NCBI GenBank assembly: GCA_020831825.1
Contig: JAFIFW010000018.1
Coordinates: forward strand, 62,001-126,000
Direction: 5' to 3'
Origin: Methylophaga sp.
GTDB lineage: Bacteria > Pseudomonadota > Gammaproteobacteria > Nitrosococcales > Methylophagaceae
Length of the DNA: 64,000 nt
Shown: piece after piece, positions 29,540-41,066 of the stretch
How the letters are laid out: the number at the start of each line of letters is the position of its first letter
How positions within the stretch are numbered: position 1 is the stretch's first letter
The notes under the pieces: generated by a model
Databases searched by the model: none
What the model saw: the letters and a program-made list of their open reading frames with translations, nothing else
Told to the model about the DNA's origin: nothing
Made by a program: the position numbers and the translations under genes

Positions 29540-32143
29540 TCATTTATCCAATTGTGATTTCACCCAGTCATTGACTGAGGCGAGTGCATTTTCAAGATGT
29601 TGCAATTCAGTGCCGCCACCTTGCGCCATATCTGGACGACCGCCACCTTTGCCACCGACTTGTTTGGCGACATGGGCGACGAGATCGCCGGCGCGAATTT
29701 TATCGGTAATATCTTTGCTTACACCAGCAATAAAAGTAATTTTTTCGTCTTCAATAACTGATAGCACAATGGCTGCTGAACCCAGTTTATTTTTGAGTTG
29801 ATCCACAGCGTCACGTAATGCTTTGGCATCACCTGCTTCCAGCTGGGCAGCAAGTACTTTGATACCTTCAATATCGGTCGCCTGAGAAGCGATATCCTGA
29901 CCCGCGCTACTGGCCAGTTTGGCCTTGAGTGCTTCGAGCTCTTTTTCAAGCTGTCTGCTGCGTTGAACCAGTTGCGCAGTTTTGTCCTCGACATTGTCCG
30001 CTTTGGCTTTGACTAAATCTGAAATTTTGCGCAGCCGATTTTCAGAATCTTCAATATAGTCGAGCGCCGAATCTCCGGTGACAGCCTCAATACGACGAAC
30101 GCCTGAGGCGATACCTGTTTCACTGATAATCTTGAACAGGCCAATATCACCGGTTCTGCCGGCATGTGTACCACCACACAGTTCGATTGAGAAGTCACCC
30201 ATACTCAGTACGCGTACTTCATCATCATATTTCTCACCGAACAGGGCCATTGCTCCACTTTCGCGGGCTTTTTCGATGGCCATCAACCGTGTTTCAATTG
30301 TGTGATTGATACGGATCTGCTGATTCACAAGGCGTTCAATTTTTCTTAGTTGGGCAGGGGAGACCGGCTCGAAGTGAGAGAAATCGAAACGTAAACGCTG
30401 TGCATCGACCAGTGAACCTTTTTGCGTGACATGTTCACCCAGCAGTTGCCTTAATGCCGCATGCAACAAATGCGTTGCCGAGTGGTTAAGTGCAGTGGCC
30501 AACCGATTGCTTTCGTTGACATGGGCAATGACTTTTTGGCCGAGCTCAAAGCTGCCATGCTTGCATTCACCGATATGAGTGAAGGCTTTGCCTTGCTTAC
30601 GGGTGTCTATAACAACAAAATGAGCGCCCGCGGTGTTAATTTCACCTTGATCGCCCACTTGACCGCCCGATTCAGCATAAAACGGTGTATGGTCGAGAAC
30701 AATAATGCCTTGTTCGCCAGTATTTAGACTCGAAACATTCTCGCCGTTGACAAGAATGGCGGTGATGGTCGCGTCATCACGAACATGGTCATAGCCGCAG
30801 AATAAAGTTTCACCCTCGATAACCAGGTTATCCGATAATCCGCCACCAAACTGGCTGGCACTGCGGGCACGATTGCGCTGATCTTCCATGTGTCGCTCAA
30901 AACCAGCGATATCAATGGTCAGTCCACGTTCACGAGCTATATCAGCGGTCAGATCAATTGGAAAACCATAGGTATCGTAGAGCAGGAACACGGTTTCACC
31001 GGGTATTTCCTTGTCCGCCATTTCTTCAATAGCGTGCTCCAAAATCTTCAGACCATTATCCAAGGTGTCGGCAAAACGGTTTTCTTCCATCAACAAGCTG
31101 CGTTCGACTTGCGCTTGCGCTTGCGCCAACTCGGGAAATGCCTCACCCATCACTTGAGTCAATGGGACTACCAGCTTGTGGAAAAAGGCTTGTTTCAGTC
31201 CGAGTTTATGTCCATGGCGGATGGCACGGCGAATGATTCTGCGTAAGACATAGCCACGACCTTCGTTTGAGGGCTGCACACCGTCGGTGATCATGAAAGC
31301 GCAGGAGCGAATATGGTCGGCAATCACGCGCAATGAGGTGTGGCTGCTGTCTTCGACACCGGAGAGCTTCTGAATTGAAGCAATCAGATGCTTAAACAGA
31401 TCGATCTCGTAATTGTTATGTACATCCTGCAAAACTGCGGCCAGCCGCTCAAGCCCCATACCGGTATCAACGGATGGCTTGGGCAGTGGTGTCAACGTGC
31501 CGTCGGCGGCGCGATCAAACTGCATGAACACCAGATTCCAGATCTCGATGTAGCGGTCACCATCTTCCTCTGGCGTGCCTGGGGGGCCACCAGGAATACT
31601 TGGGCCATGATCGTAAAAAATTTCCGAGCATGGGCCGCAGGGGCCGGTGTCGCCCATTGACCAGAAGTTATCTTTGGCTCCGATACGTGAGAAACGGGCA
31701 GGGTCGATGCCGATTTCCTCAAGCCAGATATCAGCGGCTTCGTCATCTTCTTCGTATACAGTGACCCAAAGTTTGTCGGCGGGCAGCTGCAATGTTTCCG
31801 TGAGAAATTGCCAGGCGTACTGGATGGCTTCGCGTTTGAAGTAATCACCGAAGCTGAAGTTACCCAACATTTCGAAAAAGGTGTGATGACGCGCGGTGTA
31901 ACCAACGTTTTCCAGATCATTGTGTTTGCCACCAGCACGCACACAGCGTTGTGTGGTCACCGCTCGGGTGTATTTTCGGTGTTCCAGTCCGAGAAACACA
32001 TCCTTGAATTGCACCATGCCGGCATTGGTAAACAACAATGTCGGATCGTTGGCCGGAATCAAGGGGCTGCTGGAGACCACTTCATGGCCTTTCTGCTCGA
32101 AAAAATCGAGGAACAATTTGCGAATGTCAGCGCTGGTTTTCAT
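29540..32143 (-). CDS. alaS: Alanyl-tRNA synthetase
   Basis: 867 residues, full length. Class II catalytic domain ([14 protein letters not shown] motif near 40, [20 protein letters not shown] region), editing domain with [16 protein letters not shown] and the zinc [11 protein letters not shown] motif, and the C-Ala domain with [11 protein letters not shown]. It charges tRNA-Ala and clears Ser/Gly mischarges. The recX stop lies 17 bases inside its 5' end, so translation is tightly linked. Confidence 0.97.
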   Translation of the reverse strand: MKTSADIRKLFLDFFEQKGHEVVSSSPLIPANDPTLLFTNAGMVQFKDVFLGLEHRKYTRAVTTQRCVRAGGKHNDLENVGYTARHHTFFEMLGNFSFGDYFKREAIQYAWQFLTETLQLPADKLWVTVYEEDDEAADIWLEEIGIDPARFSRIGAKDNFWSMGDTGPCGPCSEIFYDHGPSIPGGPPGTPEEDGDRYIEIWNLVFMQFDRAADGTLTPLPKPSVDTGMGLERLAAVLQDVHNNYEIDLFKHLIASIQKLSGVEDSSHTSLRVIADHIRSCAFMITDGVQPSNEGRGYVLRRIIRRAIRHGHKLGLKQAFFHKLVVPLTQVMGEAFPELAQAQAQVERSLLMEENRFADTLDNGLKILEHAIEEMADKEIPGETVFLLYDTYGFPIDLTADIARERGLTIDIAGFERHMEDQRNRARSASQFGGGLSDNLVIEGETLFCGYDHVRDDATITAILVNGENVSSLNTGEQGIIVLDHTPFYAESGGQVGDQGEINTAGAHFVVIDTRKQGKAFTHIGECKHGSFELGQKVIAHVNESNRLATALNHSATHLLHAALRQLLGEHVTQKGSLVDAQRLRFDFSHFEPVSPAQLRKIERLVNQQIRINHTIETRLMAIEKARESGAMALFGEKYDDEVRVLSMGDFSIELCGGTHAGRTGDIGLFKIISETGIASGVRRIEAVTGDSALDYIEDSENRLRKISDLVKAKADNVEDKTAQLVQRSRQLEKELEALKAKLASSAGQDIASQATDIEGIKVLAAQLEAGDAKALRDAVDQLKNKLGSAAIVLSVIEDEKITFIAGVSKDITDKIRAGDLVAHVAKQVGGKGGGRPDMAQGGGTELQHLENALASVNDWVKSQLDK

Positions 32144-32585
32144 GTGAGCCTAAGTCAAAACTTTCTGTAATATGTTCATGAGAAAAGCCCCGGTATTGCA
32201 TGAAACGTTGCTGTTTTGCACGTTCCGTGAAATCCCGCGGCCCTTGCTCTCCAAAGCGCTTGCATCGTACTGTATCTGCAAGCGCAAACCAATCTATTTC
32301 TGAGTCCTGCATCACCGTCTGAATAAGAGCGGCATTGATGCCTTTTTGGCGCAGTTCATGTTCGATGCGCTGCGGCCCCATGCCTTTCTGGCTTCGATAT
32401 CGAAGGTAGTTTTGTGCAAAACGCTGGTCGCTTTGTAATCCCTGCTCGCAGAGTTTTTGCAGGCAATTTTCTATCTCTGTCGGGTCAAGATCATGTTGCC
32501 CGAGCTTTTGCCGAAGTTCACTGGCACTGTGCTCTCTCCTTGCCAGCAGTCCGATGGCGATAGTCTCAGCAGAGCGTTGTTTCAC
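32127..32585 (-). CDS. recX: Regulatory protein RecX
   Basis: 152 residues made of three RecX three-helix repeats ([54 protein letters not shown]). RecX binds the RecA filament and limits strand exchange. Its ATG overlaps the recA stop by four bases and its end overlaps alaS by 17. As the reading follows recA it is likely made from read-through of the recA transcript, as in E. coli. Confidence 0.93.
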   Translation of the reverse strand: MKQRSAETIAIGLLARREHSASELRQKLGQHDLDPTEIENCLQKLCEQGLQSDQRFAQNYLRYRSQKGMGPQRIEHELRQKGINAALIQTVMQDSEIDWFALADTVRCKRFGEQGPRDFTERAKQQRFMQYRGFSHEHITESFDLGSHENQR

Positions 32586-33622
32586 ACTTCGACTTCGTCA
32601 TCCATATCCGCCGAGTTGTTGGCTTTGATGTTTTTTGGCAACAGCACTTCACGCAGTTTAGCTTCGATTTCAGCGGCAACTTCGTTGTTTTCCTTGAGAA
32701 ATGCCCGAACATTATCTTTGCCCTGACCAATACGGTTGCCGTTATAGCTATACCAAGCACCTGCTTTTTCGACGATGTTTTCTTGAACGCCGAGGTCGAT
32801 TAGTTCGCCTTCACGGGAAATGCCTTCGCCGTATAGTATGTCAAACTCAACTTGTTTGAATGGCGGAGCCACTTTGTTCTTGACGATCTTGACGCGTGTT
32901 TCATTACCCAGGATCTCGTCGCCTTTCTTGATAGCCCCGATACGACGGATATCCAGCCGAACGGATGCATAAAACTTCAGTGCATTACCACCTGTTGTGG
33001 TTTCGGGATTACCAAACATCACACCAATTTTCATACGAATCTGGTTGATGAAAATCACCAGTGTGTTGGAGCGTTTGATATTGGCGGTGAGTTTACGGAG
33101 TGCTTGAGACATCAGGCGCGCTTGCAGACCCATGTGACTGTCGCCCATGTCACCTTCGATCTCAGCTTTAGGGGTCAGTGCTGCCACTGAATCCACTACT
33201 ACGATGTCAACGGCACCTGAACGTACCAGCATGTCTGTAATTTCCAGAGCTTGTTCACCGGTGTCCGGTTGTGACACCAGCAGATCATCGATATTTACGC
33301 CCAGTTTTTCAGCATACAGGGGGTCGAGGGCATGCTCAGCATCAACAAAGGCAGCGGTTCCGCCGAGTTTTTGCATTTCTGCAATGGCATGCAAGGTGAG
33401 TGTGGTTTTACCAGAGGACTCAGGGCCGTAAATTTCGATAACCCGACCTCGCGGCAAGCCGCCGATACCCAGTGCGATATCCAAGCCAATAGAGCCGGTA
33501 GAGACGGCATCAATGTCACGGGCGGCAGTTCCATCGCCAAGTCGCATGACCGCACCCTTGCCAAATTGTTTTTCTATTTGACCAAGCGCTGCGCCCAGTG
33601 CTTTTTTCTTGTTTTCATCCAT
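32582..33622 (-). CDS. recA: Recombinase RecA
   Basis: 346 residues. Walker [10 protein letters not shown] (66-74), catalytic region [10 protein letters not shown], loop L1 [19 protein letters not shown] and loop L2 around [10 protein letters not shown], and an acidic C-terminal tail ([10 protein letters not shown]). Central for homologous recombination, SOS induction and LexA cleavage. RBS AGGGG eight bases before the ATG. Its promoter region (33623-33780) shows no CTGT-N8-ACAG LexA box. Confidence 0.98.
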   Translation of the reverse strand: MDENKKKALGAALGQIEKQFGKGAVMRLGDGTAARDIDAVSTGSIGLDIALGIGGLPRGRVIEIYGPESSGKTTLTLHAIAEMQKLGGTAAFVDAEHALDPLYAEKLGVNIDDLLVSQPDTGEQALEITDMLVRSGAVDIVVVDSVAALTPKAEIEGDMGDSHMGLQARLMSQALRKLTANIKRSNTLVIFINQIRMKIGVMFGNPETTTGGNALKFYASVRLDIRRIGAIKKGDEILGNETRVKIVKNKVAPPFKQVEFDILYGEGISREGELIDLGVQENIVEKAGAWYSYNGNRIGQGKDNVRAFLKENNEVAAEIEAKLREVLLPKNIKANNSADMDDEVEV

Positions 33623-33669
33623 CTAGACAACCCCTGAGTTGATGTTCGGAAAGTGTTCGATTATCCCAC

Positions 33670-33699
33670 AGAATAGTCTCGGTCTCTAGGGTCTGTTAA
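33670..33699 (-). promoter_or_regulatory. Candidate recA promoter
   Basis: Minus-strand TTAACA (33699-33694), an 18-base spacer and TATTCT (33675-33670), about 48 bases before the recA ATG. Four to five matches in each hexamer. Not experimentally supported. Confidence 0.35.
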
Positions 33700-33780
33700 T
33701 CTTTCATGGCCCTCAATGTTGTGACCTTACCGCTGGTATATGTTGCGCTTGAACACCGCTCAGAGCTGAGAGTTGTCGTG

Positions 33781-34293
33781 TTAATAACCCGTGGTCATGT
33801 TTCCAGTTTTCAGCAGGCCTTCGATCGCTGTTGCAACGGCGGCACGACGAACCTCATTCCGATTCCCGGCAAAATGATGTGTTGCGGTTGTTACCGTACC
33901 CGTCCGGTCTGCCCAGGCAAAGCACACCATGCCTACTGGTTTCTCGGGGCTGCCACCTGTTGGGCCGGCAATTCCGGTAATGGCAACCGATATGGTCGCT
34001 TCGGGTTCAGCGAGGGCTCCAGCAGCCATCTCGGCAGCGGTTTGTTCACTTACTGCACCAAATGTTGATAAAGTTCGTGGGCTGACGTTGAGGAAGCGCT
34101 GCTTTGCGTGATTGCTGTAACTGACAATGCCATAGAGAAACCAGGCCGAGCTTCCGGCCAGATCAGTACAGCATTTTGCCAGCCAACCACCACTGCATGA
34201 CTCGGCGGTCACCAACATGTTTTTGCCGGATGTCATGGCGTTTGCCAGGGCTTGCGTCAGAGACTGAAGATGAGCATCAGAATAACGTTCCAT
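33781..34293 (-). CDS. pncC: Nicotinamide-nucleotide amidohydrolase PncC (CinA C-terminal domain)
   Basis: 170 residues, the CinA C-terminal domain alone. TAESCSGGWLAKCCTDLAGSS, GIVSYSNHAKQRFL and ITGIAGPTGGSPEKPVGMV are the family signatures; they form the active site that deamidates NMN to nicotinate mononucleotide in the pyridine-nucleotide cycle. As in E. coli (ygaD) it lies upstream of recA. The divergent mutS starts 17 bases away, so promoters overlap coding sequence. Confidence 0.93.
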   Translation of the reverse strand: MERYSDAHLQSLTQALANAMTSGKNMLVTAESCSGGWLAKCCTDLAGSSAWFLYGIVSYSNHAKQRFLNVSPRTLSTFGAVSEQTAAEMAAGALAEPEATISVAITGIAGPTGGSPEKPVGMVCFAWADRTGTVTTATHHFAGNRNEVRRAAVATAIEGLLKTGNMTTGY

Positions 34294-34310
34294 AGGCTAC
34301 ACTTATAGAC

Positions 34311-36869
34311 ATGTCTGAAAATTCACATCATACGCCGATGATGCAGCAATATCTGCAGATCAAAGGTGAACATCCCGATCAGCTGCTGTTTTATCGAATG
34401 GGTGACTTTTACGAGCTTTTTTTCGATGACGCTCATCGTGCAGCTGAGTTGCTTGATATTACCCTGACAGCCCGTGGCAACAGCAATGGTAAACCGATTC
34501 CCATGGCGGGAGTGCCTTATCATGCCGCCGAAAATTATCTGGCTAAACTGGTCAAGCTGGGAGTTTCGGTTGCCATTTGTGAACAGATTGGCGACCCGGC
34601 AAAAAGCAAAGGACCTGTGGAACGTCAGGTTGTCAGGATACTGACGCCGGGTACCTTGACCGATGAAGCGCTGCTGGATAGTCGGCGTGAAAATCTGCTG
34701 GTCTCGGTGCATACGGATAAAAACAGCTTTGGCATTGCGGCTGCCGAAATCAGCAGTGGACGCTTTGTGGTACTTGAGGTTGACAGTGAAGAAGTACTTG
34801 ATGCTGAGCTTGCCAGATTGCAACCCGCTGAACTGCTGTTGAGTGAATCATCAAGCTATCAGCCTTCGGTGGCCTGTCAACTAAGGTTATTGCCGGAATG
34901 GCATTTTGACTATGAATCTTCCCGGCGTCGGCTATGTGAACATTTTGCCACGCAGGATCTTAAAGGCTTTGGCTGTGATGCCATGGCTGCGGCGATCAGT
35001 GCCGCGGGGTGTCTGCTCAATTATGCACAGCAAACCCAACGCCATGCCTTGCCACATCTTCGTGGTCTGAGCGTTGAAAGTGTCTCTGACAGTATTGGTT
35101 TGGATCCTCAAACACGACGCAATCTGGAAATTGAGCAAAATCTCAGAGGTCAGCGTGATAACACATTGCTGTCGGTACTTGATCGCACAGCAACACCAAT
35201 GGGTTCAAGATTATTACGTCGCTGGCTGCTGCGCCCGTTGACCCAGCATGCGATTCTCAGAGAGCGACAGCAGGCGATTCAATCACTTCTGGATGCGCAG
35301 CAAAGCGATGAGCTGCACTTAACATTCAAGCATATCGGCGATATCGAGCGAATTCTGTCGCGCATGTCGCTGCGCAGTGCTCGCCCCAGAGACTTTGTGC
35401 AGCTCAGAAAATTACTCGGCTTTTTGCCACAGTTACACCAGCAGCTTGTGATTCATGGCAGTGGTCGGCTAAGACAGCTCAAGCGTTCACTCGGCGAGTT
35501 TAACGAACTCAGACAATTGCTTGATAAGGCCATCATTGATGAACCGCCCATGCTGATTCGTGATGGTGGAGTATTAGCCCCAGGCTATGACGCAGAGCTG
35601 GATCGGCTGCGTGATTTACAACGCAATGCCAATGGCTTTCTGGAAGCGTTGGAACTCAAGGAAAAGCAGAGAACCGGCGTGAATTCGCTCAAGGTTGGTT
35701 ACAACCGAGTACACGGTTACTACATCGAATTGAGCAAATCCCATGATGTCAGCCTGCCAGATGAGTATGTGCGGCGGCAGACACTCAAAAATGCCGAAAG
35801 ATACATCACGCCAGAGCTCAAAGGCTTTGAGGATCAGGTTCTCAGTGCCAGTGACAAGGCGCTGGCGTTGGAAAAAGCACTCTACGAGGCCTTATTTGAT
35901 TTGCTGGCTCCTGATTTGCCTGCCTTGTTTCAAACGGTGGCGGCTGTGGCAGAGATTGATGTACTGAGTGCTTTGGCGGAAAGGGCACATTCACTCGATT
36001 ATGTAATGCCGCAATTGACCGACGAGTCAGTCATGGACATTCAGGCAGGGCGACATCCAGTTGTCGAGTTGTCTCAATCAACGCCCTTTTGTGCCAATGA
36101 CTTAAGGTTTGATGGGCAACAGACTTTGTTTGTACTGACCGGCCCCAATATGGGTGGAAAATCGACTTATATGCGTCAGGTTGCGTTGATTGTGCTGATG
36201 GCGCATATCGGCAGCTTTGTGCCTGCAGAGCGTGCAGTGATAGGGCCGATCGACCAGATTTTCACTCGTATCGGTGCTGCCGATGATCTTGCCGGCGGTC
36301 GTTCGACCTTTATGGTAGAAATGAATGAAGCTGCCAATATCCTCAACAACGCTACAACCAACAGTCTGGTGTTAATGGATGAAGTCGGACGGGGCACCAG
36401 CACTTTTGATGGTTTGGCGCTGGCCTGGAGTTGTGCCGAACGCTTGGTTCGCGATATTGGTGCTTACACACTGTTTGCGACGCATTATTATGAAATGACT
36501 CAATTGCCGGCCTTGTTTTCCAAAGCTCACAACTTGCATTTGGACGCGGTTGAGTACGGTGACAAGATAGTCTTCCTGCATCAGGTTAAAAGTGGTGCGG
36601 CCAGTCAAAGCTATGGTCTTCAGGTGGCCCGTCTGGCAGGAGTTCCACAATCAGTCATTGATGCCGCTAAGTTTAAGCTAAGAGAGCTGGAATCCACCCA
36701 AATAAGAACGGAAAATTCGCCGTCGCAAGCCGATTTGTTTGTCAGCGTTTCAACAGAGCAGCGACTGGAACAACGGCTCAAGGAGATTAATCCTAACGAG
36801 CTGACACCACTGGAAGCACTGAATTTACTGGCTGAGCTAAAATCCCTGGCACAAGGGTCTGATGATTGA
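34311..36869 (+). CDS. mutS: DNA mismatch repair protein MutS
   Basis: 852 residues, full length. The mismatch-binding motif F33-Y-E35 ([10 protein letters not shown]) in domain I is followed by connector, lever and clamp domains; ATPase Walker [14 protein letters not shown] (about 610-622), Walker [17 protein letters not shown]; the C-terminal [17 protein letters not shown] gives the beta-clamp and tetramer region. It detects base mismatches and recruits MutL. Divergent from pncC with 17 bases between them, no separate promoter visible. Confidence 0.97.
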   Translation: MSENSHHTPMMQQYLQIKGEHPDQLLFYRMGDFYELFFDDAHRAAELLDITLTARGNSNGKPIPMAGVPYHAAENYLAKLVKLGVSVAICEQIGDPAKSKGPVERQVVRILTPGTLTDEALLDSRRENLLVSVHTDKNSFGIAAAEISSGRFVVLEVDSEEVLDAELARLQPAELLLSESSSYQPSVACQLRLLPEWHFDYESSRRRLCEHFATQDLKGFGCDAMAAAISAAGCLLNYAQQTQRHALPHLRGLSVESVSDSIGLDPQTRRNLEIEQNLRGQRDNTLLSVLDRTATPMGSRLLRRWLLRPLTQHAILRERQQAIQSLLDAQQSDELHLTFKHIGDIERILSRMSLRSARPRDFVQLRKLLGFLPQLHQQLVIHGSGRLRQLKRSLGEFNELRQLLDKAIIDEPPMLIRDGGVLAPGYDAELDRLRDLQRNANGFLEALELKEKQRTGVNSLKVGYNRVHGYYIELSKSHDVSLPDEYVRRQTLKNAERYITPELKGFEDQVLSASDKALALEKALYEALFDLLAPDLPALFQTVAAVAEIDVLSALAERAHSLDYVMPQLTDESVMDIQAGRHPVVELSQSTPFCANDLRFDGQQTLFVLTGPNMGGKSTYMRQVALIVLMAHIGSFVPAERAVIGPIDQIFTRIGAADDLAGGRSTFMVEMNEAANILNNATTNSLVLMDEVGRGTSTFDGLALAWSCAERLVRDIGAYTLFATHYYEMTQLPALFSKAHNLHLDAVEYGDKIVFLHQVKSGAASQSYGLQVARLAGVPQSVIDAAKFKLRELESTQIRTENSPSQADLFVSVSTEQRLEQRLKEINPNELTPLEALNLLAELKSLAQGSDD

Positions 36870-37002
36870 TCCTAGCCGTTATTTTGGCGTCAGTTTTTGT
36901 GTTCAACGACACCAAAGTGCCGCAGTGATCGACGCTGCACAGGTATTTTGCTCGACCTTCATAGCCAAAAAAGCATTGTCGATGTGCTTGCGGGTTGAGC
37001 GG

Positions 37003-37269
37003 TCAGTGTTTGAGGTTGCTGCTGGTCTGATTAAGACTGCTGGGGGGCATTTGAATATGAAAGCCCTGGGTTGTCAGATTGTGCATGACGACGCTGACAT
37101 CTTCTCTGGCAAGTTTCTTTTCCGGGTGGAGTTCGAGTGTCATGACCATGTCAGGTGATTGGCCCATCACTTTGACCAATGCTTCAGGTAGCACAGAGAA
37201 ATCGTCTTTGTCACTCAAGTAGAGGTAGAGCTCTTCTTTTTTCCGGCTTTTGTATATGTATGTCTTCAT
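37003..37269 (-). CDS. YcgL-domain protein
   Basis: 88 residues from the ATG at 37269. The YcgL signature is complete: KTYIYKSRKKEELYLYL, ALVKVMGQSPDMVMTLEL, LAREDVSVVMHNLTTQGFHIQMPP. Function unknown; small cytosolic alpha/beta protein. In other gammaproteobacteria it lies near cell-division or RNase D genes. Here it follows an OsmC-like gene on the same strand. The bases 36870-37002 between it and mutS hold nothing I recognise. Confidence 0.87.
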   Translation of the reverse strand: MKTYIYKSRKKEELYLYLSDKDDFSVLPEALVKVMGQSPDMVMTLELHPEKKLAREDVSVVMHNLTTQGFHIQMPPSSLNQTSSNLKH

Positions 37270-37304
37270 TGGCAATGCTAGTGATCTTGATTGAAAGTGG
37301 ATGA

Positions 37305-37724
37305 TTATTCGCTGTCGATGACTACAAATTCGTGGCTGATTTCAGCAGTTTTCCCGAGCATAATCGAAGCCGAGCAGTATTTTTCCGTCGACATTTTCAC
37401 CGCACGTTCAACAAAGTTTGTTTTCAGTAGTTTACCGGTGACCGTGTATTTAATGTGTATTTTGGTGAAAACTTTTGGCGCTTCTTCGCTTCGCTCTGCG
37501 TCAATTTCGACCACGCAATCCTGTACGTCTTGGCGAGATTTTTTTAGGATTTCGATGACGTCGTAAGAGGTGCATCCACCCAGACCAAGCAACAACAACT
37601 CCATGGGGCGCATTCCGGTGCCATGACCACCTGCTTCAGCAGGCCCATCCATCACGACGGTATGCCCGGTTCCCGACTCGCCGAGGAACATGACATCCTC
37701 TACCCATTTGATGCGCGCTTTCAT
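37305..37724 (-). CDS. OsmC/YhfA-like peroxidase-fold protein
   Basis: 139 residues, OsmC fold. The thiol pair is C51 (LGLGGCTSYDVI) and C117 (STEKYCSAS), the redox couple of hydroperoxide-reducing members, so activity is plausible. The alignment with YhfA and the position divergent from crp are both as in E. coli. Adjacent ycgL may share its transcript (35-base gap). Confidence 0.87.
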   Translation of the reverse strand: MKARIKWVEDVMFLGESGTGHTVVMDGPAEAGGHGTGMRPMELLLLGLGGCTSYDVIEILKKSRQDVQDCVVEIDAERSEEAPKVFTKIHIKYTVTGKLLKTNFVERAVKMSTEKYCSASIMLGKTAEISHEFVVIDSE

Positions 37725-37815
37725 GATGGCTCCCTGAATAAAAAATACGTAATAATTTTGCCATATTCGCTATGTTTAGGCAGAATTAATTGGATGTCGA
37801 ACAACCAAGGATACA

Positions 37816-38490
37816 GTGGCCGCAATGAAAGTGGATTACCACAAACATAAAGCGATTGAGCAGGGACTTGCCAGCTTTTTTCAACTGTGTCATTCGCGCA
37901 CATATCCTGCCAAGAGCATTATCATCCGTCCGGGTGACCCTGCGTCGACGCTCTACTATCTGCGTGAAGGCTCTGTCAGTATCTGCATTGAAAACGAAGA
38001 GGGTGAAGAATTGGTCATCGCCTATTTGAACCAAGGCGATTTTCTTGGTGAGATCGGTTTGTTTACGGATGTTGGTGACAGACAGGTGATTGTCAGGGCC
38101 AGAAGCAGTTGTCGTACCGAGGAAATCAGTTACCAGCAGATTCGTGCGATGGCGGATACTCAGCTCAAGGATTGTTATCCAACGCTATTGCAATTGTTAT
38201 CAGAACAGATGGCAAGAAGACTGCTGAGTACAACGCGTAAAGCGACTGATATGGTATTCCTGGATGTGGCTGGCCGAGTTGAATCAGCGTTGCGAGAACT
38301 GGCGGAACAACCAGATGCAATGCGTCACCCAGACGGTATACAAATCAAGGTTACACGACAGGAAATCAGCCGAATTGTCGGCTGTTCACGCGAGATGGTG
38401 GGCCGTGTACTGAAGGAACTGCAGGAAGCGGATGTACTCTGGGCACACGGCAAAACCGTAGTGATTTATCCGCGTAAGGAAGATAATTAA
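37816..38490 (+). CDS. Crp/Clp-family transcription regulator
   Basis: 224 residues from GTG 37816, which has AAGG five bases upstream; ATG 37825 lacks an RBS. It has a cyclic-nucleotide domain (RPGDPASTLYYLREGSVSI, GEIGLF) and a C-terminal HTH (VTRQEISRIVGCSREMVGRV, about 175-197). The E. coli cAMP contacts E72 and R82 are matched by E79 and R89, but S83 is Q90 (DRQVIVRAR). In this and in MRHPDGIQ and LLSTTRKA the protein resembles Xanthomonas Clp, which has Glu there and responds to c-di-GMP instead of cAMP. Which nucleotide it senses is therefore open. A strong terminator follows. Confidence 0.88.
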   Translation: MAAMKVDYHKHKAIEQGLASFFQLCHSRTYPAKSIIIRPGDPASTLYYLREGSVSICIENEEGEELVIAYLNQGDFLGEIGLFTDVGDRQVIVRARSSCRTEEISYQQIRAMADTQLKDCYPTLLQLLSEQMARRLLSTTRKATDMVFLDVAGRVESALRELAEQPDAMRHPDGIQIKVTRQEISRIVGCSREMVGRVLKELQEADVLWAHGKTVVIYPRKEDN

Positions 38491-38510
38491 GCCTTAGCTA
38501 ACAGAACATA

Positions 38511-38548
38511 AAAAATGCCGGAAGATGTACATGTCCCGGCATTTTTTT
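38511..38548. terminator. Bidirectional terminator between crp-like gene and trp operon
   Basis: AAAAATGCCGG / CCGGCATTTTT (38511-38521 with 38536-38546) with an inner ATGTACAT palindrome. It is T-rich on both strands, so it can also end trp transcripts 94 bases after trpC. Confidence 0.88.
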
Positions 38549-38641
38549 ATGGCATCAAAGTCTGTATTTGCCTGCACCTGTTCCACTTGCACGCAAACAA
38601 ATCTCCAGCACAACTGGCAGATAGATTGTCAGCCCTTGTTA

Positions 38642-39439
38642 TCAGCTAAATAATTTATGCAGTTCGGCGCCTGGATTCTCAGCGCGCATAAATGCCTCGC
38701 CTACCAGGAAGGCGTGAACATCATGATCTCGCATTAGTTTCACATCTGCCTGAGAATGAATGCCACTCTCGGTCACCACAATGCTGTTGTCTGGAATTTT
38801 GCTCAGCAGATTCAAAGTGGTATCAAGTGAAGTCTCAAAAGTATGCAGATTGCGATTATTGATGCCAATTAACGGCATATTGAGCAGCAGGGCCCGTTCT
38901 AATTCCTGCTCATCGTGAACTTCAACCAAAACGTCCATATCAAGTTGCATGGCAAGCTGACTGAGTGACTCAAGTTGCTCATCATCCAGTGCCGAAGCGA
39001 TCAGCAAGATACAATCAGCATTAATCGCCCGAGCTTCGAAGACTTGATAAGGATCGATAATAAAGTCCTTGCGAATCACCGGTAACTGGCAGGCATCCCG
39101 AGCTTGTTGCAGAAACTCTTCATGTCCCAGAAAGTATTCGCGATCAGTCAGAACCGACAGGCAAGCTGCGCCATTAGCCGCATAACTTTGGGCGATAGCA
39201 GCAGGATCAAATTGCTCTCTCAACACGCCTTTACTTGGCGATGCTTTTTTGATTTCGGCGATGACTGCGGCCTCTCCAGCAGCTATCTTACTGGCGATAG
39301 CCTCGACAAATCCTCGTGTTGGTTCAGCCTGTTCAGCAAATGCCTGAACTTGCTGTATGGGGATGCGGCTGCTGCGATGCTGGATTTCCTGAACTTTGGT
39401 TTGCAGGATTTTTTTAAGTATATCGGCCTGTTGAGTCAT
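38642..39439 (-). CDS. trpC: Indole-3-glycerol-phosphate synthase
   Basis: 265 residues, single-domain TrpC barrel (not fused to TrpF). [19 protein letters not shown] holds the catalytic lysine near residue 65, [13 protein letters not shown] and [16 protein letters not shown] are conserved, and [10 protein letters not shown] and [12 protein letters not shown] complete the active site. Converts CdRP to indole-3-glycerol phosphate. Overlaps trpD by four bases; last gene of the operon. trpF, trpB and trpA are not in the window. Confidence 0.97.
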   Translation of the reverse strand: MTQQADILKKILQTKVQEIQHRSSRIPIQQVQAFAEQAEPTRGFVEAIASKIAAGEAAVIAEIKKASPSKGVLREQFDPAAIAQSYAANGAACLSVLTDREYFLGHEEFLQQARDACQLPVIRKDFIIDPYQVFEARAINADCILLIASALDDEQLESLSQLAMQLDMDVLVEVHDEQELERALLLNMPLIGINNRNLHTFETSLDTTLNLLSKIPDNSIVVTESGIHSQADVKLMRDHDVHAFLVGEAFMRAENPGAELHKLFS

Positions 39440-40473
39440 GATTGTGTCTGGCTTTGGCTACATTGAACGAGAGCATCAAGTTTTTTCATGGCTGCCCCGT
39501 TGTCGATAAATTTTGCGGCTTGCTCAATACCCTCGGCCAAGCTTGCTGCGAGGTTGGCAGTGTAAATTGCCGCGCCGGCATTGAGCAAAACGATATCTCG
39601 TGCAGGGCCGGGTTTGCCGGAGAAGATATCGCGAATAAAAGTCAGGCTCTCGTTAGCGTTAGTGACACTGAGCTGCTTGATATCACTGCGTTGCATTCCG
39701 AAATCTTCCGGCTGGATGGTATAGCAGCGGATTTGGTCATCCTTGAGTTCTGCCACACTAGTCGCAGCGCCAATGCTGATTTCATCCATGCCATCATCGG
39801 CATGCACAATCAGCACATGTTTGCTGCCCAGCTTTTGCAAAACCTCTGCCATGGGCCGCAACCATTTTTTGTCAAATACCCCCATAACCTGATGCGCTGC
39901 ACGTGCCGGATTAGTGAGGGGGCCGAGCAAATTGAAGATAGTCCTGACACCCATCTCGCGGCGTGGACCTATCGCATGTTTCATCGCACCGTGATGTTTT
40001 TGAGCAAACATGAAGCCGACACCAACGCTGTCGATACAGTGTTTGACCATCTCCGGTGTCAGATCAAGATTAACTCCAGCAGCTTCAAGCACATCGGCGC
40101 TTCCAGAGGTGCTGCTGATAGAGCGGTTGCCGTGTTTGGCAACTTTGCCGCCAGCCGCGGCCACCACAAAAGCACTGGCTGTGGAGACATTAAAACTGCT
40201 TGCACCATCACCGCCTGTACCGCAGGTATCAATGATGTGATTGCCTTCGATATGCACGGCCGTTGCCAGGTTTCGCATTACGCTGGCTGCAGCAGCGATT
40301 TCGTCAACCGTTTCGCCTTTCATCGACAAGCCAATCAAAAAACCGCCGATTTGAGCGGGGGTCGCCTGTCCGGTCATGATTTGCTGCATCACGCCGCTCA
40401 TTTGTGATTCAGTCAGATTTTGATGCTGAGTGACCAGTCGGATAGCCTCTTGCATCGAGATGGATTCAGTCAT
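39436..40473 (-). CDS. trpD: Anthranilate phosphoribosyltransferase
   Basis: 345 residues. [14 protein letters not shown] binds PRPP, with [19 protein letters not shown] and the metal-site DEISIG region following. Transfers phosphoribose to anthranilate. Its start lies eight bases inside the trpG end, so translation is coupled. Confidence 0.97.
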   Translation of the reverse strand: MTESISMQEAIRLVTQHQNLTESQMSGVMQQIMTGQATPAQIGGFLIGLSMKGETVDEIAAAASVMRNLATAVHIEGNHIIDTCGTGGDGASSFNVSTASAFVVAAAGGKVAKHGNRSISSTSGSADVLEAAGVNLDLTPEMVKHCIDSVGVGFMFAQKHHGAMKHAIGPRREMGVRTIFNLLGPLTNPARAAHQVMGVFDKKWLRPMAEVLQKLGSKHVLIVHADDGMDEISIGAATSVAELKDDQIRCYTIQPEDFGMQRSDIKQLSVTNANESLTFIRDIFSGKPGPARDIVLLNAGAAIYTANLAASLAEGIEQAAKFIDNGAAMKKLDALVQCSQSQTQS

Positions 40474-41053
40474 GAAATTCGTCCAGAAAGTTTTTCAGCA
40501 AGGCATGGCCCTGCTCAGTGAGAATGGATTCGGGATGAAACTGCACACCCTCAATCGCGAGTGTTTTGTGGCGAACGCCCATAATCTCATCAATTTGACC
40601 ATCTTCCGTCTCTGTCCAGGCGGTGATATCAAAGCAATCAGGCAGGGTATCCTTGCGAATGACCAGTGAGTGATAGCGAGTCGCTTGCAACGGATTGTTG
40701 AGGTTTTTGAACACGCCGAAATTTTTATGCACAACAGGTGATGTCTTGCCGTGCATGATTTCCCGGGCGTGCACAATTTCACCACCAAATGCCTGGCCAA
40801 TGGCCTGATGTCCGAGACACACGCCCAGAATGGGTTTTTTTCCAGCGAAATGCTTGATAACTTCCAGCGATATACCGGCTTCATTGGGGGTGCAAGGGCC
40901 GGGCGATATGACGATCTGTTGCGGATTCATGGCTTCGATATCCGCAATCGTAATAGTGTCGTTTCTATGTACGACCACTTCTGCCCCTAACTCGGCAAAA
41001 TATTGCACCAGGTTATAGGTGAAAGAGTCGTAGTTATCGATCATCAACAGCAT
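40466..41053 (-). CDS. trpG: Anthranilate synthase, glutamine amidotransferase subunit
   Basis: 195 residues, class I amidotransferase. Nucleophile C79 ([17 protein letters not shown]) and the His-Glu pair in GVQFHPES. It delivers ammonia to TrpE. Members of this family can also serve PabB. Thirteen bases after trpE, eight-base overlap with trpD. Confidence 0.96.
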   Translation of the reverse strand: MLLMIDNYDSFTYNLVQYFAELGAEVVVHRNDTITIADIEAMNPQQIVISPGPCTPNEAGISLEVIKHFAGKKPILGVCLGHQAIGQAFGGEIVHAREIMHGKTSPVVHKNFGVFKNLNNPLQATRYHSLVIRKDTLPDCFDITAWTETEDGQIDEIMGVRHKTLAIEGVQFHPESILTEQGHALLKNFLDEFHD

Positions 41054-41066
41054 GGCTTACCTGCTT

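Noticed and set aside
37723..37815. Possible shared promoter between the osmC-like gene and the crp-like gene
   Set aside because: AT-rich but no -35/-10 pair with decent spacing could be picked on either strand.
39442..40407. Long plus-strand reading frame of 321 codons opposite trpD
   Set aside because: Antisense shadow of trpD; trpD is complete with all motifs and the plus-strand frame has no RBS or recognisable domain.
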